64,000 bases of DNA from Eleginops maclovinus (lineage: Eukaryota > Chordata > Actinopteri > Perciformes > Eleginopidae): positions 12,554,148-12,618,147 of the forward strand of contig NC_086364.1 of assembly GCF_036324505.1 (NCBI RefSeq). The letters run 5' to 3'. This document shows, in pieces, positions 1 to 32,373 of the stretch. Numbering within the stretch: the first letter of the stretch is position 1; each line of letters opens with the position of its first letter. Under the pieces are notes generated by a model, which saw only the letters and a program-made list of their open reading frames with translations, was not told where the DNA came from and ran no database searches. A program made the translations under genes and the position numbers.

Positions 1-1284
1 GTTTCTTTGTCCATGGACAAAATAGTTAAATTTGCACACGATTACCGCCATATACTCCTAGTTGCTGTTATATTAGGTCAAGATCTGACAGCGTCTTAAA
101 TGCCACTGTGCTAGGGTGTTAGACATTAGCTATATAAATGAACTGAATAATACTTGGAAGTCCCTTACGTCTGGAACAGGTCCTAAATGTCCAACTGGTA
201 CATTTAAGTGTAAATATTCACTCTCCTTTTATATCTAATTTTGACTTTTCCTAACTAGTGTGTTGCTTAAGGCTCCACTAGGGACAACTGTTGGCTTAAT
301 GTGTCTTTATGCTCTTAGCAGTAAGTGTACAGTATTAATTGCAAAGTTGGTTTGCCAAGCCTTTAGCAAAACAGTACAGTTTGAGCTGAAACCCATTTAA
401 AAAAAGCTCCATTAAACTGAAAGAAGTAGATTTTGGTGATATTACCCTTTATGTTCATCACATCGAGGGCTCCCTCTTATATGTAGCGATTAAGGACTTA
501 ATACACACTTAAGGAACTTCAATATCTCTTCTATAAGTGCATTGGTTAATAAGTGTGAAGATAATTAAATGGGTACTCAAGTGATTCCGTTAAATATTGC
601 ACTTCCATAATGTTGGAAGTTAATGGTCAATCAAAGGGGAATGGGTAGTGGATCGTTATTGACCGTGTTCCGTGAGAAGCCATGTCGCCCAGTTTCAGGG
701 ATGGCCTATCTCGGCGCAGCGGCCGGTTATACTGGTTTCCAAACTATACACGGCTCCTTCAAGAGCTAAGCAAGATATGGTACAACTGATATCAAAGGCT
801 GAGTAATTGGCCCTGAAACAGTATTTGACCTGTGACATTTTTAAAGTTTTAACCGCCATCACATATTTCCTCATCATGGATGTAGTAATGAGACTGATTG
901 TAGCATCCATTTAAAGTATATATGTTTGTAATACACGTAAAGACATTTCAAGGTTGTTAAATTACAATTTTCTGGGTTAAAAAAACTAAACAACATTCTA
1001 TAACTACAGAAGCCTTCTTAGTTAGATTCAGTGAATTATCAGAATGCTTTGGTCCGTTTTACAACCAAGTGTATCTTTCACCACCCTTTGTCTTTCTACA
1101 GTGTTTTACAACACATAACTGAATACAAGAACATGTCAAGCTGGCAAATTGCCTGTTCCCTGTTTTCCCCGCTCCAGGTCACTGTAGCTTTCAGTTTCTC
1201 TGGTGCTCTGATGATTAATGGAAGCGTCCAGAGTCTCCTCTCTGTGTGCACACCGCTGCCTCTCCTGCTGACCCAACCCCCAAT

Positions 1285-1574
1285 CTATATGCAGCCCTCT
1301 CCCTTGCTGTACCCATGGCTCACACTATCATCCCTGGCTCCCTCCTTCCCTGTGTCTGAATACGACCCCCCCCACCCTTCCAGTGACAGGGCCATCGGTT
1401 TGGCCTCCTCTGAATCGCTGTAGGTTGGAGCTTTTGTCACTCGGGCAGCTGCTGTATTGTCTTTGGGAATGGTGCATATGGCACGTGGACAGCGAAGTGG
1501 GTCTGTGAGCACAGGGTCGGTGTCTGGCTGCATTTGTGAAAACCCGTCTTCTTTCATTACACTTTCAAGTATAC
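1285..1574 (-). CDS. Candidate terminal coding exon, unrecognised
   Basis: An open frame of about 96 codons on the minus strand runs from a possible acceptor (CAG at 1575-1577) to a TAG at 1285-1287. The stretch is GC-richer than its surroundings. The peptide is hydrophilic and rich in Ser, Asp, Glu and Gly (it includes APTYSDSEEAKPM and ends SKGEGCI), like a cytoplasmic or disordered C-terminal tail. I do not recognise a family. The polypyrimidine tract of the acceptor is mediocre and no partner exon is certain, so it may be a chance open frame. The overlapping plus-strand frame looks less protein-like. Confidence 0.2.
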
Positions 1575-2228
1575 CTGAGTGTACAGTGTGCTGGGTGTCT
1601 CGTCACTCGCTTGATGTCTTTGGCTTCTGACAGGACTAGTTTTGAAACCGCGTGCTTGTTTGCATGAGTCTTCAGATCAATTGAGAGGTCAGCGGCCAAA
1701 CTGCCTCCGGTTGTGTTTGTATAATGGGTTTATAAACTGGTGGTTGGTTTGATATACTGTTTTGGAAACTCAATGACATATTTCATGGTTTATGGAGTTA
1801 CATAAATTCGGCAGACATGGCAAGAATATGCTCATCATCAAACTGTTGCCTCTCACTAACCGTAAGATTGGGTAAAGACGTCTCTTGCTGAGTCATCTGC
1901 AGGCGACTCAGTGTTTTGTTACCTTAGAAGGGTCAACATGCAGCAATGTCAGGCAGGTTGGATGATCGGAGCAGAGTAAATTGGGTGTCTGTAGGTCACA
2001 TCCGTCTCTCGAAATCTCTTGCTTCTTGACTTGTGACTCCTTCATGGCAATCATTTTACATTTGTCACAATGTGATTCCCCTTTCTTTTGTATTAAAAGG
2101 CAGCATTTACTATCACTTCTGTGGTATGGTATGTTAATACATGGGGCAAAAAGGTTTCTTGGTATTTACCTGGCCTACAAAGAACATATTTTTTTAGTTT
2201 AGTGAATTATTAATACTGTTGAATTTCT

Positions 2229-2626
2229 TCATACGATTTGATTTCGGCTGTACTTCTCTTCGTTGAGTGTGCTCAACAAGCTGTCAATAACATCATTAAT
2301 GAAGGCTGCTGCTGTGCCACAGGAGGACACACTCTGTGGTCCCACACTTTTAGAATCTAAAAACGTTTTTCCTTTTTCCTTCACTAGCTTGCTCGTTAGG
2401 CTCCCTTCAGTCATGTGTTGAATTTAGATTATTCACCCTGAGTTCTTCAACTGTACAATGTGTCGGCTCTGCTTTCATCCAAGATATTGGTGGCATAGTG
2501 CACAAAATCATTAGCTTCTATTACTACGTTTAATATGTCATATATCTTTTCCAAGTTGCCAAACCAACCCTGCTTGTCATTTTCCTCTCCAATTATTGTC
2601 CCCCAATTTTCAAAATGTAATTTATT
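2229..2626 (-). pseudogene. Degenerate coding-like stretch with frameshifts
   Basis: Read on the minus strand, 2447-2626 is open for 59 codons and looks protein-like (motifs WFGNLEKIYDILNVVIEAND and FVHYATNILDESRAD) before a TGA at 2447-2449. A shift of one base continues as a short VEELRVNNLN-like segment. A third open piece at 2229-2414 contains GTAAAFINDVIDSLLSTLNE and ends in TGA. Successive pieces in shifted frames suggest one decayed coding sequence rather than three genes, though cryptic introns are an alternative. The family is not recognised. Confidence 0.3.
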
Positions 2627-2869
2627 TTACATCAGTGCTGCAATTATTACAGATATAACATTTTTTATTGAAATCGTTTTGGCAACCCCTATCAACGGTC
2701 TATCCACTTAGATTAAATGTGATTAAGAGTTGCTGTTTGGGGATTGCAGAGTTTTTATTATTCATGTTCAGGTCCAATATTAAATATGTTCTCCTTTTCT
2801 GTATTGAAGTAGTCCAGCCACAATGTGAATGTGAGTGGTGGATGGTGGGCAGATCAGGGAGCTCTTAAA

Positions 2870-3681
2870 TTGGTGGGGGGAGGCATACACAAGACCACTA
2901 CAGAAGAGTGAGTGGGGGTGGGGCATGATGAAATGGACTATGGATAAGACAGGAAGGGGGTGGGGTGTTAAAGGTAAGAGTGTGAGCAAGAGAGAGGAGT
3001 GAGGAAGGACCTCAAGCTATTGATGGAAAAGAGGGGAGGGGTGGAGTGAGCCAGCAGCGTAGGAGAGTGAGCGAGAGAGGGAGGGAGAGGGAGGGGTGTG
3101 TGGGCTGAGGCTCCGCTGAATGAGGAAGCAGCAGAGCCATTTTTACTGTTGAGTAACTGCATGCTGGTCTGGCTGTGCTAGGGAGGGCGAGAGAGTGAGC
3201 TATAGGAAAGAAGTGCTCCTGAATCTTATCGGAGCCCTCTCTCCCCTCTCTTGCGTTCCCCTCCTTGCTTTCGGCTTGTGTCCATTTAAGTTGGGGAGGC
3301 CCTGGAGAGGACACACAATGGAGCGAAGAGCCTGTGGCAACTGGGCCGTTGTACTGCTGAGAGGGGGATGGGGTGGAGAGAGGACCGGTTCACACAGCTA
3401 ACACAGCCTACCGGCTGTAGGCTTCCACAGCCTTTCCTCCCTGCCTGGACTGCTGTTTTCAGGCCGGGGCCTTTATTGTGGACGAGCCACCCTCAAACTC
3501 TGCTTGGACTATACTAAGGATTACTCATCGTGTTCCGTGGGATTTTAGGATACATACTACAGCCTGAAGAATAAATCCCTCCTGTGTTTTGGCTTCTGAG
3601 AAAAGAAAAACAAACTTCTATGTGATTCTTTTCACCCTTTCTCGGTTTTTGGTTTCTGTTTCTTTTTAGTGGAGTTCGTAA
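2870..3681 (+). promoter_or_regulatory. G/A-rich leader region upstream of brd4
   Basis: From about 2870 to 3210 the plus strand is strongly purine-rich (repeated GAGAGGGAGGG-type runs), followed by a moderately GC-rich stretch that runs into the ATG at 3682. An in-frame TAA lies directly before that ATG. The position fits promoter plus 5'UTR of brd4. No TATA box is evident and the transcription start cannot be placed by eye. Confidence 0.3.
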
Positions 3682-23229
<19,548 letters not shown>

Positions 23230-25635
23230 GGAGAGGAGCAACTGAAACGTAACTGCAAAAAAACAAAACAAAACACTTGCATTATGTAAACTTCCTCGAA
23301 GAAGAGACGCTTGGCCACCACGCACCGCGGAGGGACACGGACTGTATGTAGACGTGATGGGCCCTCAGAGAGCGAGGACTGAGGCTGGACGGGCGCCCAC
23401 AGCTCGCTTTGCCCCTGTTGACGGGACACACACAACACATGGGGATCGTATTGGATGTCACATCCTGGGAATTTGGCATTGCCTGCCTGATTTAACGGGA
23501 GGAAGAGGACTCCTGTTGGCACAGTTTGCCTTTTTTCACTTACAGCGTGCGTGGGCGCTTTAAATCGCTGGAGAAAAAGACACCCTAATAGTTATGAAAT
23601 GCTCTGATAATGTACTGACAGACTGTGCAGACGTGTTTTGAAACTGCCAGGTGTCTAAGATGGTGAAGAAGACTGGTGTTTTATGTTCTGTTTTGTTTTT
23701 GATTGTTGTAAGTGAACAAATGAAATGGTTGTCGGGGCAACTTCCATACTGTATATCATGTATATTTCTCAGCAGAGAAGGTACAGTTTGCCTTACACCT
23801 CTTTCCTAAACAGACCATTGTGTACTGCACACGTTGACAAACAAATAACATTTACAACAAGGAGGAGAAGCAGTGCAGACCTTTTTTCATCAACTAGTAT
23901 CTACTGTAAAGAAGTATTTTCTTATACGACAATAACTGTTTATTTTGGATCTTTGTTTTCCTTCTTTGAATCGACATACCTTCACACTCCACCACCTCTG
24001 TCTATGCCAAACTACCCATTATCTTTTATGCTAAATTACTTGTCCTAAAACATGGTAGGTAGCTAGAGACAAAAAAACCCTGAATATATGCATTATCATA
24101 GTTCCTGCAAGTATTTATCAAAGACAGAATCAGTTTTCATCCTGCCTTGTATTTTTCATTTAGAGCTACACTTGTTAGCAGTAAAGGGGAAAGGGTCGGC
24201 CATTTCTGCGCGTTAGTTGGAATATGATTTCACTACAAGTTTAGCAACATTGTTTGTATTACACTTTAAGACATAATGTTGGAAATGTTGATATCATTGG
24301 CGTGTTTGCAGCAGTCAAACTACTGGATCAGTCAAGAAATGACATGAGGAGTCCCTTGCTGTTCTGCTCTGTTCTGATCCAAGCTACGTTTGGATTAAAG
24401 TGCCGGCAGCGGGAAAGGGGCAATCGATAAAATGACAAAGGATTTAACACCTTTCTGTAGCTGTTACTTGAATCTGGTTTAGTAAAAAAAAAAATGGCTG
24501 GAAGGAGCCCCTTGCTTCAAACCTCTTCTAATTCACTGAGGGCACACTGTCAACAGTACGAAGAAAAGACAAACAGAAATTAAGAGACGGAACAAACGTT
24601 GAAAAACAGTTTTATTTTATATCTTTGTTCTTGTTCAATAATAGTGGATGTGAGTTATAATTCTGTTATCGGAGACATTGTTTGGACCGGGGATGGGTTA
24701 AAATCTGAATGCATCTCGTCTTCTTCACTTGTCTCTTATGGTGTTTTTCTCCAGTGCCTGTATTGTATTGCAATTCTCGTTGGCTTATATTACACTTCGA
24801 GGGGGTTTAGAAAAGGGGGCAGGGCAGGATTGGGTGGTGTAATATTTGAAATGGGAGGGAGATTTTTGAAAGAGTTTGTGTAAAAAAACTAAAAACTAAA
24901 AAAGGAACAAAAAAAAAGGAAAAGACAGCGTTTTATATTTTACCCGTTGTCAATATTCGGGTTTTAAATTTAGTTTTAGCTGGACTTCTATGAGTGTACA
25001 CATCTGACAACTACTTTCTCATTTGTTCAATCAGCAGATTTTAGGTAGATATGTTTCAGCGTTGCCACACTAGCGTTTGAGTCTGGTCTGTGAGTGTGAC
25101 TGTGTAAATTTGGACGGCTGTGTGACTGTGTGTTTTGTTTTTGTTGAATTTTTTAAAAGTGTGCTGCAAGAGGCATGTTCCCCGATGTAGATAAGCATTC
25201 TATTGATGAGGAGAATAAACAGATAAACTTCAGGAGAACTTGTTTCTATTCTTAAGTCACCTTTTTAATGTCTATGAAGTCTACCATATATGAATATAGA
25301 ATATTAATTATTAGCCTGGTTTTGAAAGGGTAAAAAAACAATTCATTCCTTTTTTTAGCCTTTTTTTTTTTCTTTTCACAATAACTGTTGGACATAATGT
25401 GCCATGAGTTCTTCACAGAATGTGCTGACCCGCAGCTCAGCCCAGAGTTTGCTTTATTCAGGTATTTTATTTTTGTGTTACATTTGTTCTGTTTTGGAGG
25501 TTTTGTTCAAACATCTTCCTCGATTTCTTTTTTTTTTTTTTGGTATGTGAGTGGTATATCGAGGTCTCTGATTCAGTCTGTTATGATCATTGAATAAACT
25601 CATCTCTTTTATAGAAAATAAAAAATAAACTAAAA
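23230..25635 (+). other. brd4: brd4 3'UTR
   Basis: About 2.4 kb of non-coding sequence after the TGA at 23227-23229. It contains an AATAAA at 25214-25219 and a cluster of AATAAA hexamers at 25593-25629, so at least two poly(A) sites are plausible. Short open frames here have no coding character. Confidence 0.6.
25593..25629 (+). terminator. Poly(A) signal cluster ending brd4
   Basis: Three AATAAA hexamers at 25593-25598, 25617-25622 and 25624-25629, followed by a T-rich stretch. This is a likely distal polyadenylation site for brd4. Confidence 0.5.
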
Positions 25636-27830
25636 TCTATCTCTTTACTTTTTTTTACTTGAACTGTTATCTTATTCATTTTGATTTATTATTATTAATA
25701 TCCACAAAAGGGGAACTTTTCTTGTCAGGGCAGTTTAAGTAGTGCCAACCAGTGCCTAGGACGGAAAATGACAGCAAACATTATCGATATTAATGGCAGC
25801 ACAAAAATGTTTCCCTAACTTTCAGTGGACAATAAATACTCAAATATACAATTCAGCTTTTGACCGTGAGGCCATGTTTTTTTTTAATATTTCTTGAATA
25901 ATTGTTTCCCTTTGTAAATACATGTTTTAATTCCTAAATTTAACATAAGAGATGTAACTGATTTTTTTGGGAATGCTTCCTTTTCCCCTTCTGCATCTCA
26001 TGTACCCTCCAGCTCTCCTTCTTTTTCTGTTTATGTGACAGAGGAGATAGATAAGCACCATAAGCTCAGAATAGTTCCCAAAATTTGAATGACAATATAC
26101 TTTAGTTATATTTTACAGCTAAGAATGTAAAATAGGAAAACATTAACATGGTATTACTTTGTTTGTAGATTTTGCAAATCAGCACGTCTGCATCAGCAAA
26201 CCGACCTTGCTGCTTAAAGATGACACAGGTCGGACTGGAGCTGGAACTTCTGGTACTCTTGATCTGATTGTGACCGGCTGTGGTTTTACATCCATTACAT
26301 TGCCTTGTTTAGCAGAATACATTCAATTTGGTTTTGTTTATGTACAATTGGTTCTAATATGCAGTTTATTGTTACTGTCATTATAACTAAATACGTTTTC
26401 AGATTATTTTCTTTCAGGTCATTGGACCTGAATCTTGAATTTCAATTTTATACAAAAGTAAACCAACTATTAAGATAATTGTTTTTATTAAAATAAAATG
26501 TACAGTCTTCGTAAGGATTTTCCTACAGCGTACAATATGTAACTTTTGTTTGCATTTCAACAGATGGCCAGCGATATGTTTTTGGTCAACTTACTTACTT
26601 GGACGGGATATTGTAAAACATCTCTTCATAGGATTGATTTATTTTGAAGACATTTTCCGAAAGTGTTAGTATGTCAGCTATCATGTCGTACTTGGTGCTG
26701 CAAATGGACAATATCCTAAAACTGGCAATGTAACAGTTTTATCAGTTTAACTAATCGTCAATATTATAACGAATGGACAATGTAATTTAACCTTTTTAAC
26801 ACGGCACACACAAGATAAACACGAGTCAAAGTTACACATGTATTGACAAGGCTGTTTTACAACTTAAGTTAAAACAGGTAAGAACTATTTGACACACTTC
26901 GTATAAATTGTTAATTGTGAATGAGACCTGCTATCTTCAAGTTTTTGCTATTTAAGCTAGCTAAGTAATGTTAGCTTCTTCTACCAGCCAACTGAAATTA
27001 ATACAATGTGCATATCTGTATTATCACCACTGAGGAATTTGTGTTTGTCACTTTTTTATTTATTCATAGTGAAGCATCATTTAAAAAAGTGATGAAATGT
27101 AAAACCATTTTCTTATGAAATACCGCGTATTGGTGATAAAATGTTTATATTTCTATATATTCTATGATGTTGCTGCTTTTTAGCAATAATTAAACTCATT
27201 CTGAGTTTTAAGCAATCTATGGTTGCACATAATAGATTACGATAGGGTTGCAGTTTCTAAACGTGACCACTATAGGGCAGTAAACACAAATAAACTAGCA
27301 TCAAATCAGACAAAAAACAATTGACATTTCCGGCAAATACCTTCAAAATAAAAGAAGCGAATGACACATCCGGTATGTATGAAACGTACAAAAATGGAGA
27401 ACGTTTGTTTTTTAGAGAATATATGATAAGATATCCTCATTGAAACTTGAATTATTACTGAAATATAATAATTAATGTCAATTTAAACATCTGGTTTACC
27501 AAAAATGTCTCAAACGCTTTTGTTTTTTTATGTTGTGTTGCCTTCAGGTAGGCTACTCCAACTGTGATCCTACTGCCGATTTCTTTCACTTAAGTTTTTT
27601 ATTTATTTTTTACACTGCCTAATATACTTGTAGTTTCATCTTTGGTTAAAATGCACCAAAGAAACAACATAGAGCTTTCATAAGTAGCCTAAGTCTTTCA
27701 GTTTGAACTCATACTATTTGAGTAACTCACGATTGTTGGGTGACATTCAAATTAAATTTCCTCTTTTAAGATGCAATAAAACCCACAGCATGTTTTCTCC
27801 GATATTTCAGGCTTAACTCGGATGCCTCTT
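25636..27830. other. Intergenic region between brd4 and lpar2
   Basis: AT-rich sequence with no recognisable gene, RNA gene or intact mobile element. The lpar2 promoter should lie near its right end, but no clear core promoter motif is visible. Confidence 0.5.
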
Positions 27831-27996
27831 CGCTGCCTGTGTTGGGTCCAGCTGATCTGAGTGAGAGTGATTCAGAGAGGCGTCGACTTGAATTGACAGA
27901 CGACGGCAGAGTGGAGTGTGGACATCATCAAATGGCAGCTTTCAACTCCGGTTTCATCTCGGACCTGTCTGAATGGAGGAGACTCTGAGAAGGGCG
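27831..27996 (+). promoter_or_regulatory. lpar2: lpar2 5'UTR exon with uORF
   Basis: A GC-richer segment ends in a strong donor (GGGCG then GTAAGTT at 27997). It contains a complete upstream ORF, ATG at 27932 to TGA at 27986-27988 (MAAFNSGFISDLSEWRRL), that closes eight bases before the splice. The next acceptor, TCTACAG at 28821-28827, opens two bases before the receptor ATG. A uORF here could lower receptor translation. The exon's left edge is not defined. Confidence 0.4.
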
Positions 27997-28829
27997 GTAA
28001 GTTACGACTAAATAATCCTTTCCTTTACATACATGCTTAACACAAAATATCTTTAATGCAAAAGTATCCGTTTAAGAGAGGAGCGATATCCAGTATCGCA
28101 CGTTTCACTGCAAGTTAAAGCGCGTCACAACAGCCGACCTTTTTTTATATTTTGAGGCATTTTTCTCTTGTTATGTTGTAATTGATTTGCCCCAGAGTGA
28201 AATGTAAACATGTGTTAAATTGTTGTATCGTCGTTTGCTTGCTAAACGTCACTACTAGATGGTTTTACGCGGTTGAAATCTGAGGGCTGGCTGTTGTTTC
28301 TGTGTTTGAACTGCGGACACTTGTTATTTTCTCTGTGGGAATTTGAGATGGGTATTTCTTATACTGTTTTCCGACTTTTCAAATATAAAAATAAAGCAAA
28401 GAGTTCATTTACCCACCGACTTGTAGTAATAGTTACAAGTTTGAACACCGGAAATATCCTCACGTTAAAAAGGTGATTATCTGTGTCCTGATCCTACTGG
28501 ACTGATATCCACTGTGTGTACATTTAGCGAGATATGTGTTCTAAACTTTATAAATATAGTAGGCTACCGTTTTTATACAATCATGTAGCCCACAAGTGCT
28601 TCACAAAGCAAGATAAAAAAAAATAATTAAAAAAAAGACAACAATAATACAATTTCATAAGACTAAACAACTGAACAATTATATTGTAAAAATAAAATAA
28701 AGGCACTGGAATAAATAAACACAAGATAAAAACAGTTTGAAAACTACTAGCATCTTATGACGTGTACTTATCCATCCACCTCTTGAAGACAAGTTCCTAT
28801 TCTTACATTGCACTTTTGTGTCTACAGTT

Positions 28830-31462
28830 ATGGCAATGGAGAGCAGTTTATGGAGTACCTGCGACTACAGCCACAATGTCACCTTCTTCTACAACTTGGT
28901 GGGCAAGAAGATCAGCGTGGAGTGGGCGACTCGGGACGTAGTTGTGATTGGAGTGGGCTTGACTGTATGTGTCATTGTAGTCCTGGCCAACCTGATGGTG
29001 ATGGTAGCCATCTCCATGAACCACCGCTTCCACTTCCCCATCTTCTATCTCCTGGGTAACATGGCTGCAGCTGACCTGTTTGCAGGGATCGCCTACGCCA
29101 ACCTGATTTTGCACACCGGCCCCTGGACTAGCACACTCACCAAGGAGCAGTGGTACATCCGAGGGACTTTGATCGACATGAGTCTCACGGCCTCTGTGGG
29201 CAACCTTCTGGCTGTTGCCGTGGAGCGCCACCAGACCATAATCACCATGCAGCTGCACAGCAAGATGCCTAAACGGCGGGTGGTGCTGCTGATTGTCTGC
29301 ATCTGGGCTGTGAGCATCATCATGGGGCTGGTGCCCTCGCTGTTTTGGAACTGCGAGTGTGACCTAGAGGACTGCTCCACCGTGGCTCCGCTCTACAGCC
29401 GCCGCTTCCTCATCTTCTGGGCAATTCTCAACCTGCTCACATTCTTCATCATGGTGGCCATGTACGCCCGTATCTTCTTCTATGTGAGATACCAGATCTC
29501 ACACATGTCTCAGCACACCTCGGAGATAAGGCAGACTGTTGTCAGCCTGATGAAAACTATCTCCATAGTACTGGGTGAGAAGTTGTTCGTTTCACTGATG
29601 GATGTTTTTAATTAACCCCTAAATAAACATTCAGCTTGATATCTTATATCAGTACACACAAGACATTCTATAACAGGGGTGTCCACACTTTTTTCACTGA
29701 GGGCCCCTCACTAGAGGTGAGGTATATTGCTTCATAAGTTAAGTTATGAGTTTTATGAACACCCTACATCACAGCTCTCCGTAGTGTTTCATTTATTTTT
29801 GAAACAGAAAGTGTTGGCAGCTCATCACTTAAAACAGAAGCCTCAGATTGCTTATAATAAGGGGAAATATAAAGGGTATATTTCAAGCTTGTTATTTAAA
29901 TACATTTTGGGGCTTCTTTCATCACCTACATTTTCTTTTCAAAATGTTTTAACTTCAATTGACTGAATTTATTTGAAAAGTGGGCTTGTTATTAACGTAT
30001 GAATACTACATTGTAATATATTTTTACATATATACAGAAGAGACCACTTCAGCATTATCAGTTTCTCCGGTTTTACTTTTTATACGTTTGTCGTTGAGTT
30101 AAATTATTATTTTCTTTTGTATTTTATTCTATAAACTACTGACAACATTTCTCTGTCAGAATTCAACACGCACTGGAATGGCTGCCGTACATGTAGAGAT
30201 ACAGATTTTTTTTTTTAAATGGAGTGGTCTCTTATTTTTTTCCAGGGCTGTATTTAAGAAACACATTATAAGAAAAACCTACTTTAAGAATTTGCTGAGG
30301 GCCAAACAAAATGTACAATGGGCTGCAGTTGGCCCCCATTACATTCTGACTTTTTTTTATGGTATACTATAATAGGAAGAGTTGTATGTTTTTATGACAG
30401 TCATTTCTATTATTTTACTATATTAAAATCTTTCACATTTTTAGTGGCACACACCATTATTAATGACGTACTATATTTGTTAGGGTATACTACACTACCA
30501 AATATTTATGACATTTCCTTGATGATTTTTTAATAGTATAATTTATTGTAACATAGTATTAGTAATATGGTACAATTCATAGCATATCATTTTAACTGTG
30601 TTTTTTTTAATCGCCTGACAGTGATATATAACATAGAATACTTTGAATTTAAACATTTTTGGCAGACTATACTGCTAGTACAACACACCCAGGAAATACA
30701 GTTTAGTCTCCCCACAAATGAATATGAATATATTTGGGTCATACTCAGAAACCTAGATTTAATGGCTTTAACATGAATTTTGCTGGCCGCTACATTTGAA
30801 GATGCACTGTCTCTAAATATGCTTTAACTGTGAGTTGTTTACATGTCTGGATGCTTGCTACCTGTGGCCTCAAAGTAACCTCATCAAACCAGTTTCGCAG
30901 CTCTTGCATTGTTTGTTAGTCATACCATTCTGATAACATTGTGTCCTTCTAAGGAATAACCCATTTGTCTTTGTAATGTACCTCTGACTTTCTCTGTGTC
31001 TCATCTCCCAGAGGCAAATAACGGTTAACGTTGATATTAAGCAGTCAAGGAACAAGTGTTTCCTAATGTAGCTGCACTGGAGACAACTACTGTCGTCTGA
31101 CACAGCTGCATATTTGGAAGATTTGAGTTTATTGTTGTTGACTCCCTTTTTTGCTAACCCACATCCCTTCAGGAGCCTTTGTGATCTGCTGGATGCCCGG
31201 CCTCGTGACTCTCTTACTGGATGGGCTGTTGGGCAAAGCCAGCCATGCCAACGCCTTCGAGAAGTTCTGTTTGGTCGTAGCTGAGTGCAACTCTCTGGTC
31301 AATCCGATCATATATTCCTTGCGAGACGAGGAGATGCGGAGGACGTTCAAGTGGATCCTATGCTGCCTGTGTCGGAGAGGGGGCAACAACCCGAGGGAGC
31401 TATCACCTGTGGGGATTTACCCCCGACTGCCAGAGGTCTATTTATATTACAACTCAAAATGA
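28830..31462 (+). CDS. lpar2: Lysophosphatidic acid receptor 2-like GPCR
   Basis: Seven-transmembrane receptor for lysophosphatidic acid at the plasma membrane, coupling to Gi, Gq and G12/13 in the family. Exons 28830-29574 and 31173-31462 join in phase (G+GA) at ILG/AFVICW in TM6, the intron position typical of the LPA1-3 group. This gives 344 residues against about 350 in human LPAR2. Visible features: N-glycosylation site NVTFFYN, TM1 with LANLMVMVAI, LLGNMAAADLFAG in TM2, the LPA/S1P-group ERHQTI replacing a DRY-like motif after TM3, WCMPG-type TM6 (ICWMPG), NSLVNPIIY in TM7, and a CCLC palmitoylation cluster. Met at 28830 or 28836 could start. The C-terminus depends on a possible third exon at 32281. 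It matches LPAR2 best in the TM2-TM3 region. Confidence 0.85.
29675..30345 (+). mobile_element. Degenerate dispersed repeat hosting a MITE, lpar2 intron
   Basis: The left piece AGGGGTGTCCACACTTTTTT..GAGGGCC (from about 29675) and the right piece GAGGGCCAAACAAAATG..GTTGGCCCCCA (30297-30343) resemble the two ends of a common fish hAT-like repeat. The second MITE copy sits between them. The assignment rests on end wording only. Confidence 0.35.
30039..30232 (+). mobile_element. 194-bp MITE, copy 2
   Basis: Same family as 13566-13764: begins AGAGACCACTTCAGC, ends GGAGTGGTCTCT, same orientation, small indels inside. It lies in the lpar2 intron that splits TM6. Non-coding. Confidence 0.85.
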
Positions 31463-32280
31463 TTTACATGCACAGGCTACAAAATCAAAACAAAAAGCTC
31501 ATATCAGATATCGCTCTTCCGTTGCACCCACAGCGAGTTATGCAGCTGTAAACGCACCAATGCACATGCTGGTTTCCTACCTAGTATCTAACACTCAGGT
31601 ACCCTGTGCCTGGCACGATAGGGGACCAGGAATTCCTCGTCTTCGTGCCTTTTGTTTTATCTTTGGGTCAAGACTACTTTTCTTGATAGGAAAAAATTAA
31701 AGACATAGTTCATATGGTTTAATGTTGTGAAGTATGAGTTACTTAATTATATTTAGGTGGTTGTAAGTAGATGCTATATTCAGAATATCTTCTCTGATTT
31801 GAGACAGCCTTTTCCTATGAGAACTTAAGCTAGCTGCCAGAAGTTATACACAACCATGCTCTCTTCAAGCCACTAGACTCCTTTTGAAAACAAAAAATAC
31901 CTTGCAACGCATAGGAGTTGCTGAACTTTGGTTTTATTTAGGTCAACAATAACATCTCGTGGCAGAGACCAGCATCTCCGGTTCTGCAAGTTAAAATTAC
32001 CATCTTAGTCTGTTGGCTTTGAAAAGAACAAAGGATAGAAAGGCTTTAAGCGCGGTCATTTCTGTCTGTTTTTGAAACTAGGTCCTTGTTGAACAACAAC
32101 TACTGTAGGTTATATACCGACCACAGAGAAGTGCAACATAAAACCCAACTTCAACTATCTCTGTAAATTACTGAATCTAAATTCATTGTTAGAAAACAGG
32201 ATCCTTACTGTATGTTCTTTATATTCAAAGCCCATTTTTCCATTGTTCTTGATGCCTAATGAATTCTGTTTTTTCTACAG

Positions 32281-32373
32281 GGAACTGCTGGCTGTGTCCT
32301 GAGGTCAGAAGAGCAGGCCGTCTGTCCAGAAACTAGCTCTAAAGAAGACAGCTGGACGATATCGGGGGTATGA
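32281..32373 (+). CDS. lpar2: Candidate alternative C-terminal exon of lpar2
   Basis: A strong acceptor (TTTTTTCTACAG) at 32280 opens 30 codons ending TGA at 32371-32373. The frame is compatible with phase-0 donors at 31408 or 31435 in the preceding exon. The tail ends WTISGV, a class I PDZ-ligand pattern (Ser at -2, Val at 0). Mammalian LPAR2 also ends in a PDZ ligand. Both donors are weak, so the read-through end at 31462 may be the main form. Confidence 0.35.
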   Translation, partial: GTAGCVLRSEEQAVCPETSSKEDSWTISGV

